Source: Scalindua sp964344685 (lineage in GTDB: Bacteria; Planctomycetota; Brocadiia; Brocadiales; Scalinduaceae). From it: a stretch of 64,000 nt of DNA. Position 1 is the first letter of the stretch. Each line of letters opens with the position of its first letter. Below are positions 1-8,603 of the stretch, piece by piece. Where the stretch lies: positions 1 through 64,000 of the forward strand of contig CAYFOK010000015.1 of NCBI GenBank assembly GCA_964344685.1, read 5' to 3'. The position numbers and the translations under genes are program-made. The notes under the pieces were generated by a model. That model was given only the letters and a program-made list of their open reading frames with translations, was not told the DNA's origin and ran no database searches.

Positions 1-410
<410 letters not shown>

Positions 411-454
411 ACCCTTATTTATAATGTTTATGTATTGCAAAATTGCGGAAAATT

Positions 455-567
455 TCCCCAGTGACAACAGTAGAAATAAAAAACCCGTTCCCATTCCGAA
501 CACGGTAGTTAAGATTTTTACGCCGATGGTACTATCCAACGATGGGAGAGTAGGTATTGCTGGGGGC
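455..567 (+). rRNA. rrf: 5S ribosomal RNA
   Basis: The terminal helix pairs TCCCCAG near 455-461 with CTGGGGG at 560-566. The conserved 5S core with CCCGTTCCCATTCCGAACACGG is at 484-504, followed by CGCCGATGGTACT. The size (~113 nt) is normal. It lies just after the 23S gene and just before a strong hairpin terminator, marking the end of the rRNA transcript. The exact ends are estimated to within a few bases. Confidence 0.95.
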
Positions 568-573
568 TTAAAT

Positions 574-609
574 AACCCATCCCATTAAAATATGGGATGG
601 GTTTTTTTT
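574..609 (+). terminator. rho-independent terminator of the rRNA operon
   Basis: A perfect 12-bp stem (574-585 with 592-603, arms AACCCATCCCAT / ATGGGATGGGTT) with a 6-nt loop is followed directly by a run of T. It lies a few bases past the 5S gene. Confidence 0.93.
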
Positions 610-736
610 ATTATAAATATTTTCCTGTTGTTTTCTGTTTATGTTGCGTAACTAAAATATTTTTTGTAATTCTAAAAGGAGATTATCAGGAAATTCCTTA
701 GATTTTTGAAACATTAAATGTTAATAAATTTTAAAT

Positions 737-1168
737 ATGAACGAAGTTGAGAAGCTGTTTAGGGATTATGTTCAATCAAAAGGGTTAAAGTTTACGCCTG
801 AGAGACAAGCCATATTAAATCATGTCTTTGAGTGTCACGGACACTTTGAGGCGGAAGAGTTGTTGTTTGATATGAGAAAAAACAACAAAAGGGTTTCAAA
901 GGCGACTATATATAGAACTCTTGCCCTGCTGGTGAACAGTGGCCTGCTTAGAGAGGTTATTTTTGGTGAAAAACATGCACATTATGAACATGTTTATGGA
1001 CATGAACATCATGAACATCTTGTATGTATCGGGTGTGGTAAGATAATTGAGTTTTCTGATCAAAGAATTGAAGATTTTCAGGATGAAATATGTATCGAGA
1101 ATAAATTTAAGGCAGAATCACATAAATTTCAAATTATGGGATACTGTGAAGATTGTCAAAAAGTATAA
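737..1168 (+). CDS. Fur-family metal/peroxide-responsive repressor
   Basis: A 143-residue protein with the normal Fur-family size and layout. The N-terminal winged helix (about residues 1-80) has the recognition-helix pattern VSKATIYRTLALL. The C-terminal dimerisation half has the His-rich metal site HEHHEHLVCIGCGK and a second CEDC pair at the C-terminus, the two CxxC pairs of the structural zinc site. Whether it senses iron (Fur), peroxide (PerR) or zinc (Zur) cannot be settled from sequence alone. It is separated from the rRNA terminator by ~130 bp; a GGAG at 678 is too far from the ATG to be its ribosome site. rpmB follows 27 bp later, so the pair may be co-transcribed. Confidence 0.93.
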   Translation: MNEVEKLFRDYVQSKGLKFTPERQAILNHVFECHGHFEAEELLFDMRKNNKRVSKATIYRTLALLVNSGLLREVIFGEKHAHYEHVYGHEHHEHLVCIGCGKIIEFSDQRIEDFQDEICIENKFKAESHKFQIMGYCEDCQKV

Positions 1169-1195
1169 TTAACTTTATGTGAGAGGGAATTTGTT

Positions 1196-1426
1196 ATGGC
1201 GCGTGTTTGCGAAATTTGTGGTAAAGGAACGGCTGTCGGATTTAAACTAGAGCGTAGAGGTTTGCCGAAGAAAAAGGGAGGAGTCGGTCTCAAGATAACA
1301 GGCAAAACAAAGAGAAAATTCAAGGCAAATATACAAACTATGAGAGCAAATATTAACGGAAGTATTAAAAGAATCAAAATCTGTACCAGATGTATGAATG
1401 CTGGTAAGGTTGTTAAAGTAGTATAA
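1196..1426 (+). CDS. rpmB: 50S ribosomal protein bL28
   Basis: A 76-residue basic protein beginning MARVCEICGK, typical of bL28, which binds 23S rRNA in the large subunit. It carries two Cys pairs (CEIC near the N-terminus and CTRC near residue 64), so it is a zinc-ribbon (C+) type. A Gly/Lys-rich insertion (residues ~21-37) sits before the conserved KTKRKFKANIQ segment. It lies between a Fur-family gene and gatC. Confidence 0.95.
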   Translation: MARVCEICGKGTAVGFKLERRGLPKKKGGVGLKITGKTKRKFKANIQTMRANINGSIKRIKICTRCMNAGKVVKVV

Positions 1427-1466
1427 TTATTTGTAATAGATTATTTCTTTTTCTTTTCAGATTACA

Positions 1467-1754
1467 ATGGATATTAGTATAAAACAGATTGAACAGGTTG
1501 CTGCTCTTTCTCGAATTAGGCTTAAAGATGAAGAAAAGGTTGTTTTTCGAGAGCAGTTAACTGATATCTTAGGCTATATTGAACAATTGAATAAGTTAGA
1601 TACAAATAGTGTTCAACCAATGGCATACGCAACATCTCTAAAAAATGTTTTTCGAGAAGACAGACAAGATTCGTCTTTCGCACGCCAGAAAATATTAGAA
1701 CTTTCTCCTTCAAACTCCAATGGCTTCTTTAAGGTGCCGAAGGTCTTAGGATAA
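1467..1754 (+). CDS. gatC: Asp-tRNA(Asn)/Glu-tRNA(Gln) amidotransferase subunit C
   Basis: A 95-residue GatC, the small subunit that wraps around GatA and stabilises the GatCAB complex. The family start pattern (KQIEQVAALSRIRL) and the C-terminal FREDR and FFKVPKVLG segments are visible. gatA follows after a 216-bp gap and then gatB, so the whole complex is encoded here. No clear Shine-Dalgarno precedes the ATG. Confidence 0.95.
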   Translation: MDISIKQIEQVAALSRIRLKDEEKVVFREQLTDILGYIEQLNKLDTNSVQPMAYATSLKNVFREDRQDSSFARQKILELSPSNSNGFFKVPKVLG

Positions 1755-1973
1755 AGGTTCTGATCTATTTATACGTATAATTCCAGTACGCAGGTTCTTG
1801 TTGGTAGGCATTTCGTCCTTGATCAACCATATATTTTATATAGTAATACAATTTTTTAAATTAGTTCCGCTAATACGCTTTAGATAAAAGCTTAAGATTT
1901 AGTTACTAAATTAACGAAAAGAATAGAGCCCAATTATATAAGTCGGGTTATTGTAATCTGGAGTATTGTTTTG

Positions 1974-3437
1974 ATGTCACATGAATTAAGTGCAAATAAT
2001 ATTAAAGAAAAGATAATTAGGCGTGAAATTACTGCACAAGAGGTAGTTGAAGACCTCTTTGAATGGATCAGTCTCAAAGAGCCTTCAATTAAAGCTTATC
2101 TTAGTTTAAATAATGAGGGCGCGTTATTAAAGGCAAAAGAGATTGATGGAAAACTTAGTAGTGGTGACAAAGTTGGTATGCTTGCTGGCATACCGGTTGC
2201 AATTAAAGATAATATATGTACATCTGGGATGAAGACTACTTGCGCATCAAGAATGTTAGAAAACTTTGTTTCTCCTTATGACGCTTTTGTAATTAAGAAA
2301 CTAAAGGAGGAAGATGCCATAATAATTGGCAAGACTAATCTGGATGAATTTGCAATGGGTTCTTCAAACGAAAACTCTGCATTTCATATTACACGAAATC
2401 CCTGGAATACTGATTGTATACCAGGAGGTTCTGGTGGTGGGTCGTCTGCAGCAGTAACCGCGGATATGGCGTTTATGGCTTTAGGGTCAGATACTGGAGG
2501 TTCCGTTAGACAACCTTCTGCATTTTGTGGAAATGTTGGTTGTAAACCAACATATGGAAGGGTCTCTCGTTACGGGTTGGTTGCGTTTGCATCGTCATTA
2601 GATCAGATTGGCTCCATAACGAAGGATGTAGATGATGCTGCATTGCTTTTACAGGTTGTTTCTGGTCATGATGGTTGCGACTCTACGTCCGCTAACGTAG
2701 GAGTTCCAGATTATCTAGCAGGTATTAATAGCGTAAATAATAATTTGAAAATAGGGGTACCGAAGGAGTTTTTTGGTGAAGGGCTTAATCCTGAAGTTGG
2801 AAGTGCGGTAACTAGTGCTTTAGAAATTTACAAAAAAAAAGGTGCGGAGTTAGTTGAATTGTCTCTTCCTCATTGTGGGTACGCTGTAGCCACTTACTAT
2901 ATTATAGCTACAGCAGAAGCCAGTTCAAACCTGGCAAGATATGACGGCGTTAGATATGGGCATAGAAGTCATTTAAGTGAAGATAATATAATTGATATGT
3001 ACAGCAGGGTGCGTGCGGAAGGTTTTGGTAGTGAAGTAAAAAGGAGGATTTTATTAGGTAATTACGTTTTGAGTTCAGGTTTTTATGAGGCTTACTATTT
3101 GAAGGCTTCGAAGGTTAGGAGTTTGATAAAAAGTGATTTTGAAGACGCCTTTAGTAAAGTAGATTGTATTATCTCCCCTACATGTCCATCACCCGCCTTT
3201 AAGATAGGAGAAAAGATTACTGATCCACTTGAGATGTATTTATCAGATATTTATACAATTCCTGCTAATCTTGTAGGTATACCAGGTATTTCAATTCCTT
3301 GTGGGTTTACAAAAACAGGTTTGCCCATTGGTATGCAGATTATGGGGAAACATTTTGAAGAGCAGAAAGTGTTACAGATTGCAAAATTATTCGAAAATGA
3401 AACAGACTTTCATTTAAAAAAACCTGAATTAAAGTAA
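1974..3437 (+). CDS. gatA: Asp-tRNA(Asn)/Glu-tRNA(Gln) amidotransferase subunit A
   Basis: A 487-residue amidase-signature protein. GatA hydrolyses glutamine and passes ammonia to GatB for transamidation of misacylated Glu-tRNA(Gln) or Asp-tRNA(Asn). The catalytic Lys lies in AIKDNI near residue 77. The Gly/Ser-rich amidase signature GGSGGGSSAAV is near residue 150, and the nucleophile Ser lies in the following DTGGSVRQP. I chose ATG 1974; a TTG at 1971 is in frame directly before it, and GGAG at 1960-1963 could serve either. The 216-bp gap after gatC is unusual for this operon. gatB begins 12 bp after the stop. Confidence 0.96.
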   Translation: MSHELSANNIKEKIIRREITAQEVVEDLFEWISLKEPSIKAYLSLNNEGALLKAKEIDGKLSSGDKVGMLAGIPVAIKDNICTSGMKTTCASRMLENFVSPYDAFVIKKLKEEDAIIIGKTNLDEFAMGSSNENSAFHITRNPWNTDCIPGGSGGGSSAAVTADMAFMALGSDTGGSVRQPSAFCGNVGCKPTYGRVSRYGLVAFASSLDQIGSITKDVDDAALLLQVVSGHDGCDSTSANVGVPDYLAGINSVNNNLKIGVPKEFFGEGLNPEVGSAVTSALEIYKKKGAELVELSLPHCGYAVATYYIIATAEASSNLARYDGVRYGHRSHLSEDNIIDMYSRVRAEGFGSEVKRRILLGNYVLSSGFYEAYYLKASKVRSLIKSDFEDAFSKVDCIISPTCPSPAFKIGEKITDPLEMYLSDIYTIPANLVGIPGISIPCGFTKTGLPIGMQIMGKHFEEQKVLQIAKLFENETDFHLKKPELK

Positions 3438-3449
3438 TAGGGTCCGTTT

Positions 3450-4892
3450 ATGGATTATGAGGTTGTAATAGGATTGGAAACTCACGCAGAACTAGACACT
3501 GAGTCTAAGCTTTTTTGCGGGTGCAGCGCAAAATTTGGTTCTGAACCAAACACTCAGACATGTCCAGTTTGTTTGGGATTACCGGGAGTTTTGCCGGTGA
3601 TGAACAAAAAGGCATTTGAATATTCGTTAAAAGCTGCTGTTACGTTAAATTGTGAGATCAATCAATTTACCAATTTTGACAGAAAGAGTTATTACTATCC
3701 TGATTTACCTAAAAACTATCAGACGTCACAAAACTACTTTAATATTGGCAACAATGGTTTTGTAGATATAGTCGTAGCAGGCAAGAGGAAAAGGATCAAT
3801 TTACACAATGTTCATTTAGAAGAGGAGGCCGGAAAGCTTATTCATCCAGAGGTTTCTGATGCAAATTACAGTTTAGTAGACTTTAACAGGGCAGGTGTAC
3901 CACTCTTAGAGATAGTGACTCAGCCGGATATGAGAAGTATTGAAGAGGTTGAAATTTTTATGCAGACACTCAGGAATATATTGCTTTACATAGGCGTGTC
4001 AGATTGTAAGATGCAGGAAGGTTCTTTGCGATTCGAAGCAAGTATATCACTTCGGGAGCAGGGCTCAACAGTTTTGGGCAATAGGGTAGAGATAAAAAAC
4101 CTTAATTCCATGAAGGCTGTCTTGAAGGCGCTTGCATACGAGAAGTCCAGGCAGAGTAGTTTGCTCGATGAAGGCGAGAATGTATTAATGGAGACAAGAT
4201 TATGGGATGATGTAGACTCTGTAAGCAGGCGGATGCGCACAAAAGAAGAGGCGCATGACTACAGGTACTTTCCCGAACCTGATTTGGTTCCTGTATTGAT
4301 TGATCAGGAATGGATCGATGAAACCAGGGCGGCAATTCCGGAACTGCCTGTCGACAAACATCAGAGATTTGTGAATGAGTATTCAATTTCTGACTATGAT
4401 GCAGGTATTTTTACAGAAGATAGGCCTCTTGCGGACTATTTTGAGGAGTGTGTAAAAAAGTCTCAGGATTCTCCAAAAGAATTGAGTAACTGGATTATTA
4501 ATGATGTACTTCGGGAGCTAAATGAACAAAAAATAAAAGTACAGGATTTTATTGTTACGCCAGATAAGCTGGTTGAATTGGTTAAGCTTAAGCCAACTAT
4601 TGGCAGTTCAATTGCCAAAGACGTTTTTATTGAAATGGTAAATACAGGTAAAACCGCTCTGTCTATAGTTAAGGAGAAAAATTTAACACAGATTGACGAT
4701 GTAAGTACGCTTACTGAGATTGTTATTAAGGTTATAGAAGATAATCCCAAAGCGGCAGAAGATTATGGACAGGGCAAAAAAAACGCTTTAGCGTTTTTAA
4801 TCGGCCAGACAATGAAAGTTACCAAAGGCAAAGCGAGCCCTAAAGTTCTAACGGAATTGTTTAAACAACGGTTATCTGCCGATTCAAAGTAA
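3450..4892 (+). CDS. gatB: Asp-tRNA(Asn)/Glu-tRNA(Gln) amidotransferase subunit B
   Basis: A 480-residue GatB with all family hallmarks: the N-terminal IGLETHAEL motif, the zinc cysteines CGCS...CPVCLG, the YYYPDLPKNYQTSQ motif, and the EEAGKL segment in the kinase-like cradle domain. The C-terminal part is the helical/YqeY-like tail that contacts tRNA. It is the last gene of the gat cluster and converges on the small histone gene with a 10-bp gap. Confidence 0.97.
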   Translation: MDYEVVIGLETHAELDTESKLFCGCSAKFGSEPNTQTCPVCLGLPGVLPVMNKKAFEYSLKAAVTLNCEINQFTNFDRKSYYYPDLPKNYQTSQNYFNIGNNGFVDIVVAGKRKRINLHNVHLEEEAGKLIHPEVSDANYSLVDFNRAGVPLLEIVTQPDMRSIEEVEIFMQTLRNILLYIGVSDCKMQEGSLRFEASISLREQGSTVLGNRVEIKNLNSMKAVLKALAYEKSRQSSLLDEGENVLMETRLWDDVDSVSRRMRTKEEAHDYRYFPEPDLVPVLIDQEWIDETRAAIPELPVDKHQRFVNEYSISDYDAGIFTEDRPLADYFEECVKKSQDSPKELSNWIINDVLRELNEQKIKVQDFIVTPDKLVELVKLKPTIGSSIAKDVFIEMVNTGKTALSIVKEKNLTQIDDVSTLTEIVIKVIEDNPKAAEDYGQGKKNALAFLIGQTMKVTKGKASPKVLTELFKQRLSADSK

Positions 4893-4902
4893 GCCTGTAA
4901 TC

Positions 4903-5103
4903 TTATACATCTTTAGCTTGAATAGTTTTTCTATTATTTCCTTGTGCTCTGCTTATCGCTTTATCAATTAAATCGTAAACTGTATTGCTTAATTCGCCAA
5001 TGAATTCTCCAGACGTATTACAATCATTACTTTTTACATATTCTCTAATCTTGCTAGCAACGACAAGAACATCTCTTTCCTTTTTTTTAGCTTTCTTTGC
5101 CAT
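4903..5103 (-). CDS. bacterial histone-fold protein (HBb-like)
   Basis: A 66-residue protein: a Lys-rich N-terminus (MAKKAKKKERD), then three predicted helices, ending in NRKTIQAKDV. The R-K/T-T-I/V-x-x-x-D ending of helix 3 is the signature of the histone fold, and the order (VASKIREYVKS, a mid-helix with ELSNTVYDLIDKAISRA, then RKTI..KDV) matches small bacterial histones such as those of Bdellovibrio and Leptospira. By that analogy it is probably a dimeric DNA-binding nucleoid protein; this is inference from pattern, not alignment. A clean AAAGGAG ribosome site sits 6 nt before the ATG, and a near-consensus promoter lies upstream, so strong expression is likely. It is transcribed away from proB and convergent with gatB. 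Confidence 0.8.
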   Translation of the reverse strand: MAKKAKKKERDVLVVASKIREYVKSNDCNTSGEFIGELSNTVYDLIDKAISRAQGNNRKTIQAKDV

Positions 5104-5144
5104 TTATTTCTCCTTTAGGTTTTATGGATCTAAAATACTTCGGG

Positions 5145-5172
5145 ATAATACCAAAAAAGCAGGAGAAGTCAA
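5145..5172 (-). promoter_or_regulatory. sigma70-type promoter of the histone gene
   Basis: On the minus strand TTGACT (5172-5167) and TATTAT (5150-5145) are separated by 16 bp, and TGG before the -10 makes an extended -10. Transcription would start near 5138, giving a ~35-nt leader with the AAAGGAG ribosome site. Confidence 0.7.
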
Positions 5173-5217
5173 GCGCTTTTATTGTAAAGAATTTAGTGGG
5201 TAAATTTTTAAATAGTT

Positions 5218-6348
5218 ATGAATATTCGAGAGAAAATATTATCCAATGTCAGTAAAATTGTGATTAAGATTGGAACCCGTGTGCTCACAGATGAAGATGG
5301 GATTCTGGATAAAAATCAAATTATGGAATTGTCGAATCAGGTTATTAAACTTCGTTCAAGTGGTTTTAGTGTAGTTGTTGTAAGTTCAGGTTCAATTGGG
5401 GCCGGTATTAGTGCATTAGATTTTCAGAAAAGGCCAAACATGCTTCCTGAGCTTCAGGCAGCAGCGGCAGTTGGTCAGGGGAAATTGATAGAAGTTTATA
5501 ATGAATGTTTTAAGAAGCATGGATACCATGCTGCACAATTACTTTTAACAAGACAGGATTTTGAAGATCGACAGAGGTATCTAAATGCATGTAATACATT
5601 GCACTCATTGTTAAGCTTTAATGTTATTCCAATTGTTAATGAGAATGATACCGTGTCAGTGGAAGAAATAACATTTGGAGACAACGATATTCTGTCTGCA
5701 CTGGTTACGAATTTGTTACGAGCTGATCTGCTTGTTCTTTTGTCTTCTGTAGATGGACTATATACTGCTCCTCCTGGTTCAAGTAAAAGCTGTAGTGTTG
5801 TGTCTGTTGTAGATTCTATATCTAACGATATTAAAAAGCTTGCATTCAAACAAAAGACTAAAGTGGGCATTGGCGGTATGGAGAGTAAACTTGAGGCTGC
5901 CAATATAGCAACTGGTTCAGGGGAGGCAGTAATAATAGCTAATGGGAGGCAGCCAGGGATATTGTCAAAAATAATGAACTATGATAATGTGGGTACATTA
6001 TTTGTCCCGAATAAAAAAAAGATTACAAGCCGCAAACGATGGATTGGTTTTACTGTAAGACCAAAAGGAAGGATTTATATAGATGAAGGTGCATTAAGTG
6101 CGCTGCAAAAAAAAGGTAAAAGCTTGCTGCCAACCGGTGTAGTAAAAATTGATGGCAGTTTTATTAAGGGAGATGTTGTGTCAATAGTGGATATGGGTGA
6201 TAATAAGGAAGTTGCCAGGGGTCTAATTAATTATTCAGTTGATGAGGTTCAAAAAGTTAAAGGACTTCGTACTTCTTTGATTAAGAAAACGCTGGGCTAT
6301 AAACCATATGATGAGATAATTCATCGTGACAATATCGTTTTATTATAA
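5218..6348 (+). CDS. proB: glutamate 5-kinase
   Basis: A 376-residue enzyme catalysing the first step of proline synthesis, ATP-dependent phosphorylation of glutamate. The amino-acid-kinase domain (about 1-260) starts with VIKIGTRVL and contains VSSGSIGAG and NENDTVS; the GIGGMESKL motif is near residue 220. A PUA domain (about 278-360) follows, as in long-form bacterial ProB. proA is not adjacent. There is no recognisable Shine-Dalgarno before the ATG; the gene is divergent from the histone gene, whose promoter lies in the shared 114-bp gap. Confidence 0.96.
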   Translation: MNIREKILSNVSKIVIKIGTRVLTDEDGILDKNQIMELSNQVIKLRSSGFSVVVVSSGSIGAGISALDFQKRPNMLPELQAAAAVGQGKLIEVYNECFKKHGYHAAQLLLTRQDFEDRQRYLNACNTLHSLLSFNVIPIVNENDTVSVEEITFGDNDILSALVTNLLRADLLVLLSSVDGLYTAPPGSSKSCSVVSVVDSISNDIKKLAFKQKTKVGIGGMESKLEAANIATGSGEAVIIANGRQPGILSKIMNYDNVGTLFVPNKKKITSRKRWIGFTVRPKGRIYIDEGALSALQKKGKSLLPTGVVKIDGSFIKGDVVSIVDMGDNKEVARGLINYSVDEVQKVKGLRTSLIKKTLGYKPYDEIIHRDNIVLL

Positions 6349-6445
6349 GGGCCTGCTAATTTTCATAAATTTAGTATTATATTTTAAAGGGTTGTTTGTT
6401 TGAAGGAGTATTAAAATATTGAGGCTTGTAAAGAGGCGTAGTTGG

Positions 6446-7009
6446 TTAGTAGTCTAAAAAGTTCTTTATTAGCTTTGACCCCTGTACAGTCAGGAATGAT
6501 TCTGGATGGAACTGTACCCCCTCTAAAGGGATTTCCTTGTGTCTTATGCCCATTATTTCGTCTTCATCAGCAAATGCAGTTATTTCAAATGAATCTGGTA
6601 ACGTTTCTTTATTCACAATAAGAGAATGGTAACGGGTAGCTTCGAAGGGGTTGGTTAACCCGTTGAATATTGTGTTGTTATCATGGTGAATCATAGATGT
6701 TTTACCGTGCATTATTCTTCTTGCTCGCATAATCTTTGCTCCAAACGTATACGCAATGCACTGGTGCCCCAAGCAAACACCTAAAATTGGAACTTTTCCT
6801 GCAAAATCCTTAATCACAGAATTAGAGATACCACCTTCTTTTGGGGTGCATGGCCCGGGTGAAATAATTATATGGCTTGGGTTCTTTTCTTTGATCTCCG
6901 CGATAGTAATCTTATCATTTCTGGCTACTTCTATATCTGTGCCGAAGGCGCCTATCTGCTGTACGAGATTGTATGTAAAAGAATCATAATTATCTATTAA
7001 TATTACCAA
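6446..7009 (-). CDS. anthranilate/aminodeoxychorismate synthase glutamine amidotransferase
   Basis: A 187-residue class-I glutamine amidotransferase (TrpG/PabA family), which supplies ammonia to anthranilate synthase or 4-amino-4-deoxychorismate synthase. It shows the N-terminal IDNYDSFTYN, the oxyanion motif SPGPCTP, the catalytic Cys in GVCLGHQ, and the His-Glu pair in VQFHPES. No trpE/pabB partner is nearby, so trp versus folate use is undecided. It is a lone gene divergent from the ncRNA/nusA region. Confidence 0.93.
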   Translation of the reverse strand: MVILIDNYDSFTYNLVQQIGAFGTDIEVARNDKITIAEIKEKNPSHIIISPGPCTPKEGGISNSVIKDFAGKVPILGVCLGHQCIAYTFGAKIMRARRIMHGKTSMIHHDNNTIFNGLTNPFEATRYHSLIVNKETLPDSFEITAFADEDEIMGIRHKEIPLEGVQFHPESFLTVQGSKLIKNFLDY

Positions 7010-7195
7010 TTTAATATTTTATTGATTTTGTTATTCAAAAGAAAGAAAGCTATAGAATTTATTGTATATTTATGAGGATTTTCATCTAGTAAGTGGTTGA
7101 AGTTAGTCTAGCAGATTTTTTTTTCTTGTCAAATACTTATCTTAATAAATAGCTGTGTAGGAACTACTTAGAGAAACTAAAAAACAAAAATGAGC

Positions 7196-7223
7196 TTGAC
7201 AAAAAAACATTTTTTGTTATTAT
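7196..7223 (+). promoter_or_regulatory. sigma70-type promoter upstream of the ncRNA/nusA leader
   Basis: TTGACA (7196-7201) and TATTAT (7218-7223) are separated by 16 bp, the same architecture as the histone and tRNA promoters in this window. Transcription would begin near 7230. Confidence 0.65.
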
Positions 7224-7229
7224 GAATTT

Positions 7230-7458
7230 TTATAATATGATTGGAGGCAGTTTGCCTTTTATATCCTAGAAAAGCTTAAAAGGACAGTATAGTCTTGAAA
7301 ATACCCTTTCACATGAAATAAGTACTAAACTTGTGCTGAAAGGATGGTTGGAAGTTTATGAGAGAGCTTAAATGAAATAAGCACGAAGGGTTTTTCGATT
7401 AACTGGAGTTGTTCAAGACAGATACAGAAAAAGTGGGAGTATACCCACTTTTTTTTTT
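7230..7458 (+). ncRNA. putative structured non-coding RNA or nusA leader
   Basis: A ~470-bp gap between pabA and nusA contains a consensus promoter and, at its end, an intrinsic terminator. Between them is a ~142-nt domain closed by a long-range helix: GTATaGTCTTGAA (7287-7299) pairs with TTCAAGACagATAC (7412-7425). Inside it, CCTTTCAC pairs with GTGCTGAAAGG, and ATGAAATAAGYAC occurs twice (near 7314 and 7369). No convincing ORF with a ribosome site is present. The overall shape recalls 6S RNA, but no conserved family sequence was recognised. It could instead be an attenuated leader of the nusA operon. Confidence 0.5.
7428..7458 (+). terminator. intrinsic terminator/attenuator before nusA
   Basis: A 10-bp perfect stem (AAAAAGTGGG 7428-7437, CCCACTTTTT 7444-7453) with a 6-nt loop is followed by a T run to 7458. 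It ends 21 bp before the nusA ATG, so it either ends a separate RNA or attenuates nusA. Confidence 0.85.
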
Positions 7459-7479
7459 AAAAAGAATTGAAGGAATTTA

Positions 7480-8562
7480 ATGGATAAAGAGAGTCTGTTA
7501 AGGTTAGTAGAGTTATTACACAAAGATAAAGACATTGACAAAGACATTGTGTTTCAGGGTATTGAATCTGCCTTGGAATCTGCTACCAAGAAACATCTTA
7601 AGACCAGTGAGCCGGTTTCGATTTCGATCGACAGGGAGACAGGGGAGATTGTGGCAGAGCATAATGGGCGGGAAATAGACCTTTCTGATTTGGGAAGAAT
7701 AACTGCTCAAACTGCCAAACAGGTCATAATTCAGAAGATTAAAGAAGCGGAAAGGGATGTTATTTACAACGAGTATGTAGATAGAAAAGGTACAATTGTA
7801 AGTGGTATGGTGCAGCGTTTTGAAGGGCCGACAATAATCATTAACCTTGGTAAGACTGAGGGATACCTTCCGAAATCAGAACAAATTAGTAATGAATTCC
7901 ATCGTCCTGGAGAGAGAGTGAGATGTATTGTTGCAGAGGTGAAAAAGGCCGGCCATAGAGTGAAAATTCTGCTTTCAAGAACTCATTCTAATTTTGTCAG
8001 ACAGCTTTTTGAGTTGGAAGTGCCGGAGATACCGGAGAAAATTGTTGAAATTAAAGGATTGGTGCGGGAGGCTGGTTATAGGACCAAGATTGCCGTGTAT
8101 TCGGAAGATCCTAATGTAGATTGCGTAGGTGCCTGTGTTGGTGTGAGAGGGACAAGAATAAAAAATATAGTGGATGAATTAAATGGAGAGAAAATAGATA
8201 TTATTCGCTGGGATGATGAACAAGAAGTTTTTATTCCTAATACTTTGAAACCTGCTGAAGTGACGGGGATTTTGCTGTTTCCGGAAAACCAAGTTGCAAC
8301 CGTTGTAGTTCCTAATGATCAGCTTTCATTAGCTATTGGCAAGAGAGGGCAGAATGTTAGGCTTGCTTCAAAATTAGCGGGTTGGGATATTGATATAATT
8401 ACAGAGGTAGAGCTGGAGCGTGAGCGTGAGCGTGAGGAAGCGGTTGGTCCGGAGGAGGAAGGCCTGGATGGAGCAATTTCGAGTGATGCTGCGATTGCTG
8501 GTAAAGACGTTGAAGACGCAACGCTAAGTGAAGATGGTGACAGTGAAGAAGCCAAAGAATAA
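7480..8562 (+). CDS. nusA: transcription termination/antitermination factor NusA
   Basis: A 360-residue NusA that binds RNA polymerase and modulates pausing, termination and antitermination. In order: the N-terminal RNAP-binding domain (1-~125), an S1 domain (~128-195, starting RKGTIVSGMV), and two KH domains (~200-340, with GVRGTRIKNIV and IGKRGQNVRLA). A short Arg/Glu repeat is followed by a low-complexity acidic tail in place of the C-terminal AR repeats of enterobacterial NusA. An AAGGA ribosome site precedes the ATG. infB follows, giving the usual nusA-infB order; the rimP gene that usually precedes nusA is absent here and replaced by the putative RNA. Confidence 0.97.
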   Translation: MDKESLLRLVELLHKDKDIDKDIVFQGIESALESATKKHLKTSEPVSISIDRETGEIVAEHNGREIDLSDLGRITAQTAKQVIIQKIKEAERDVIYNEYVDRKGTIVSGMVQRFEGPTIIINLGKTEGYLPKSEQISNEFHRPGERVRCIVAEVKKAGHRVKILLSRTHSNFVRQLFELEVPEIPEKIVEIKGLVREAGYRTKIAVYSEDPNVDCVGACVGVRGTRIKNIVDELNGEKIDIIRWDDEQEVFIPNTLKPAEVTGILLFPENQVATVVVPNDQLSLAIGKRGQNVRLASKLAGWDIDIITEVELEREREREEAVGPEEEGLDGAISSDAAIAGKDVEDATLSEDGDSEEAKE

Positions 8563-8603
8563 ATACAAATTAACGGCACTATACTGGGAGTATTATTTCA
8601 TTT

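Noticed and set aside
1755..1973. Riboswitch or small gene in the gatC-gatA gap
   Set aside because: Only weak hairpins and no ORF or recognised RNA motif; listed as plain spacer.
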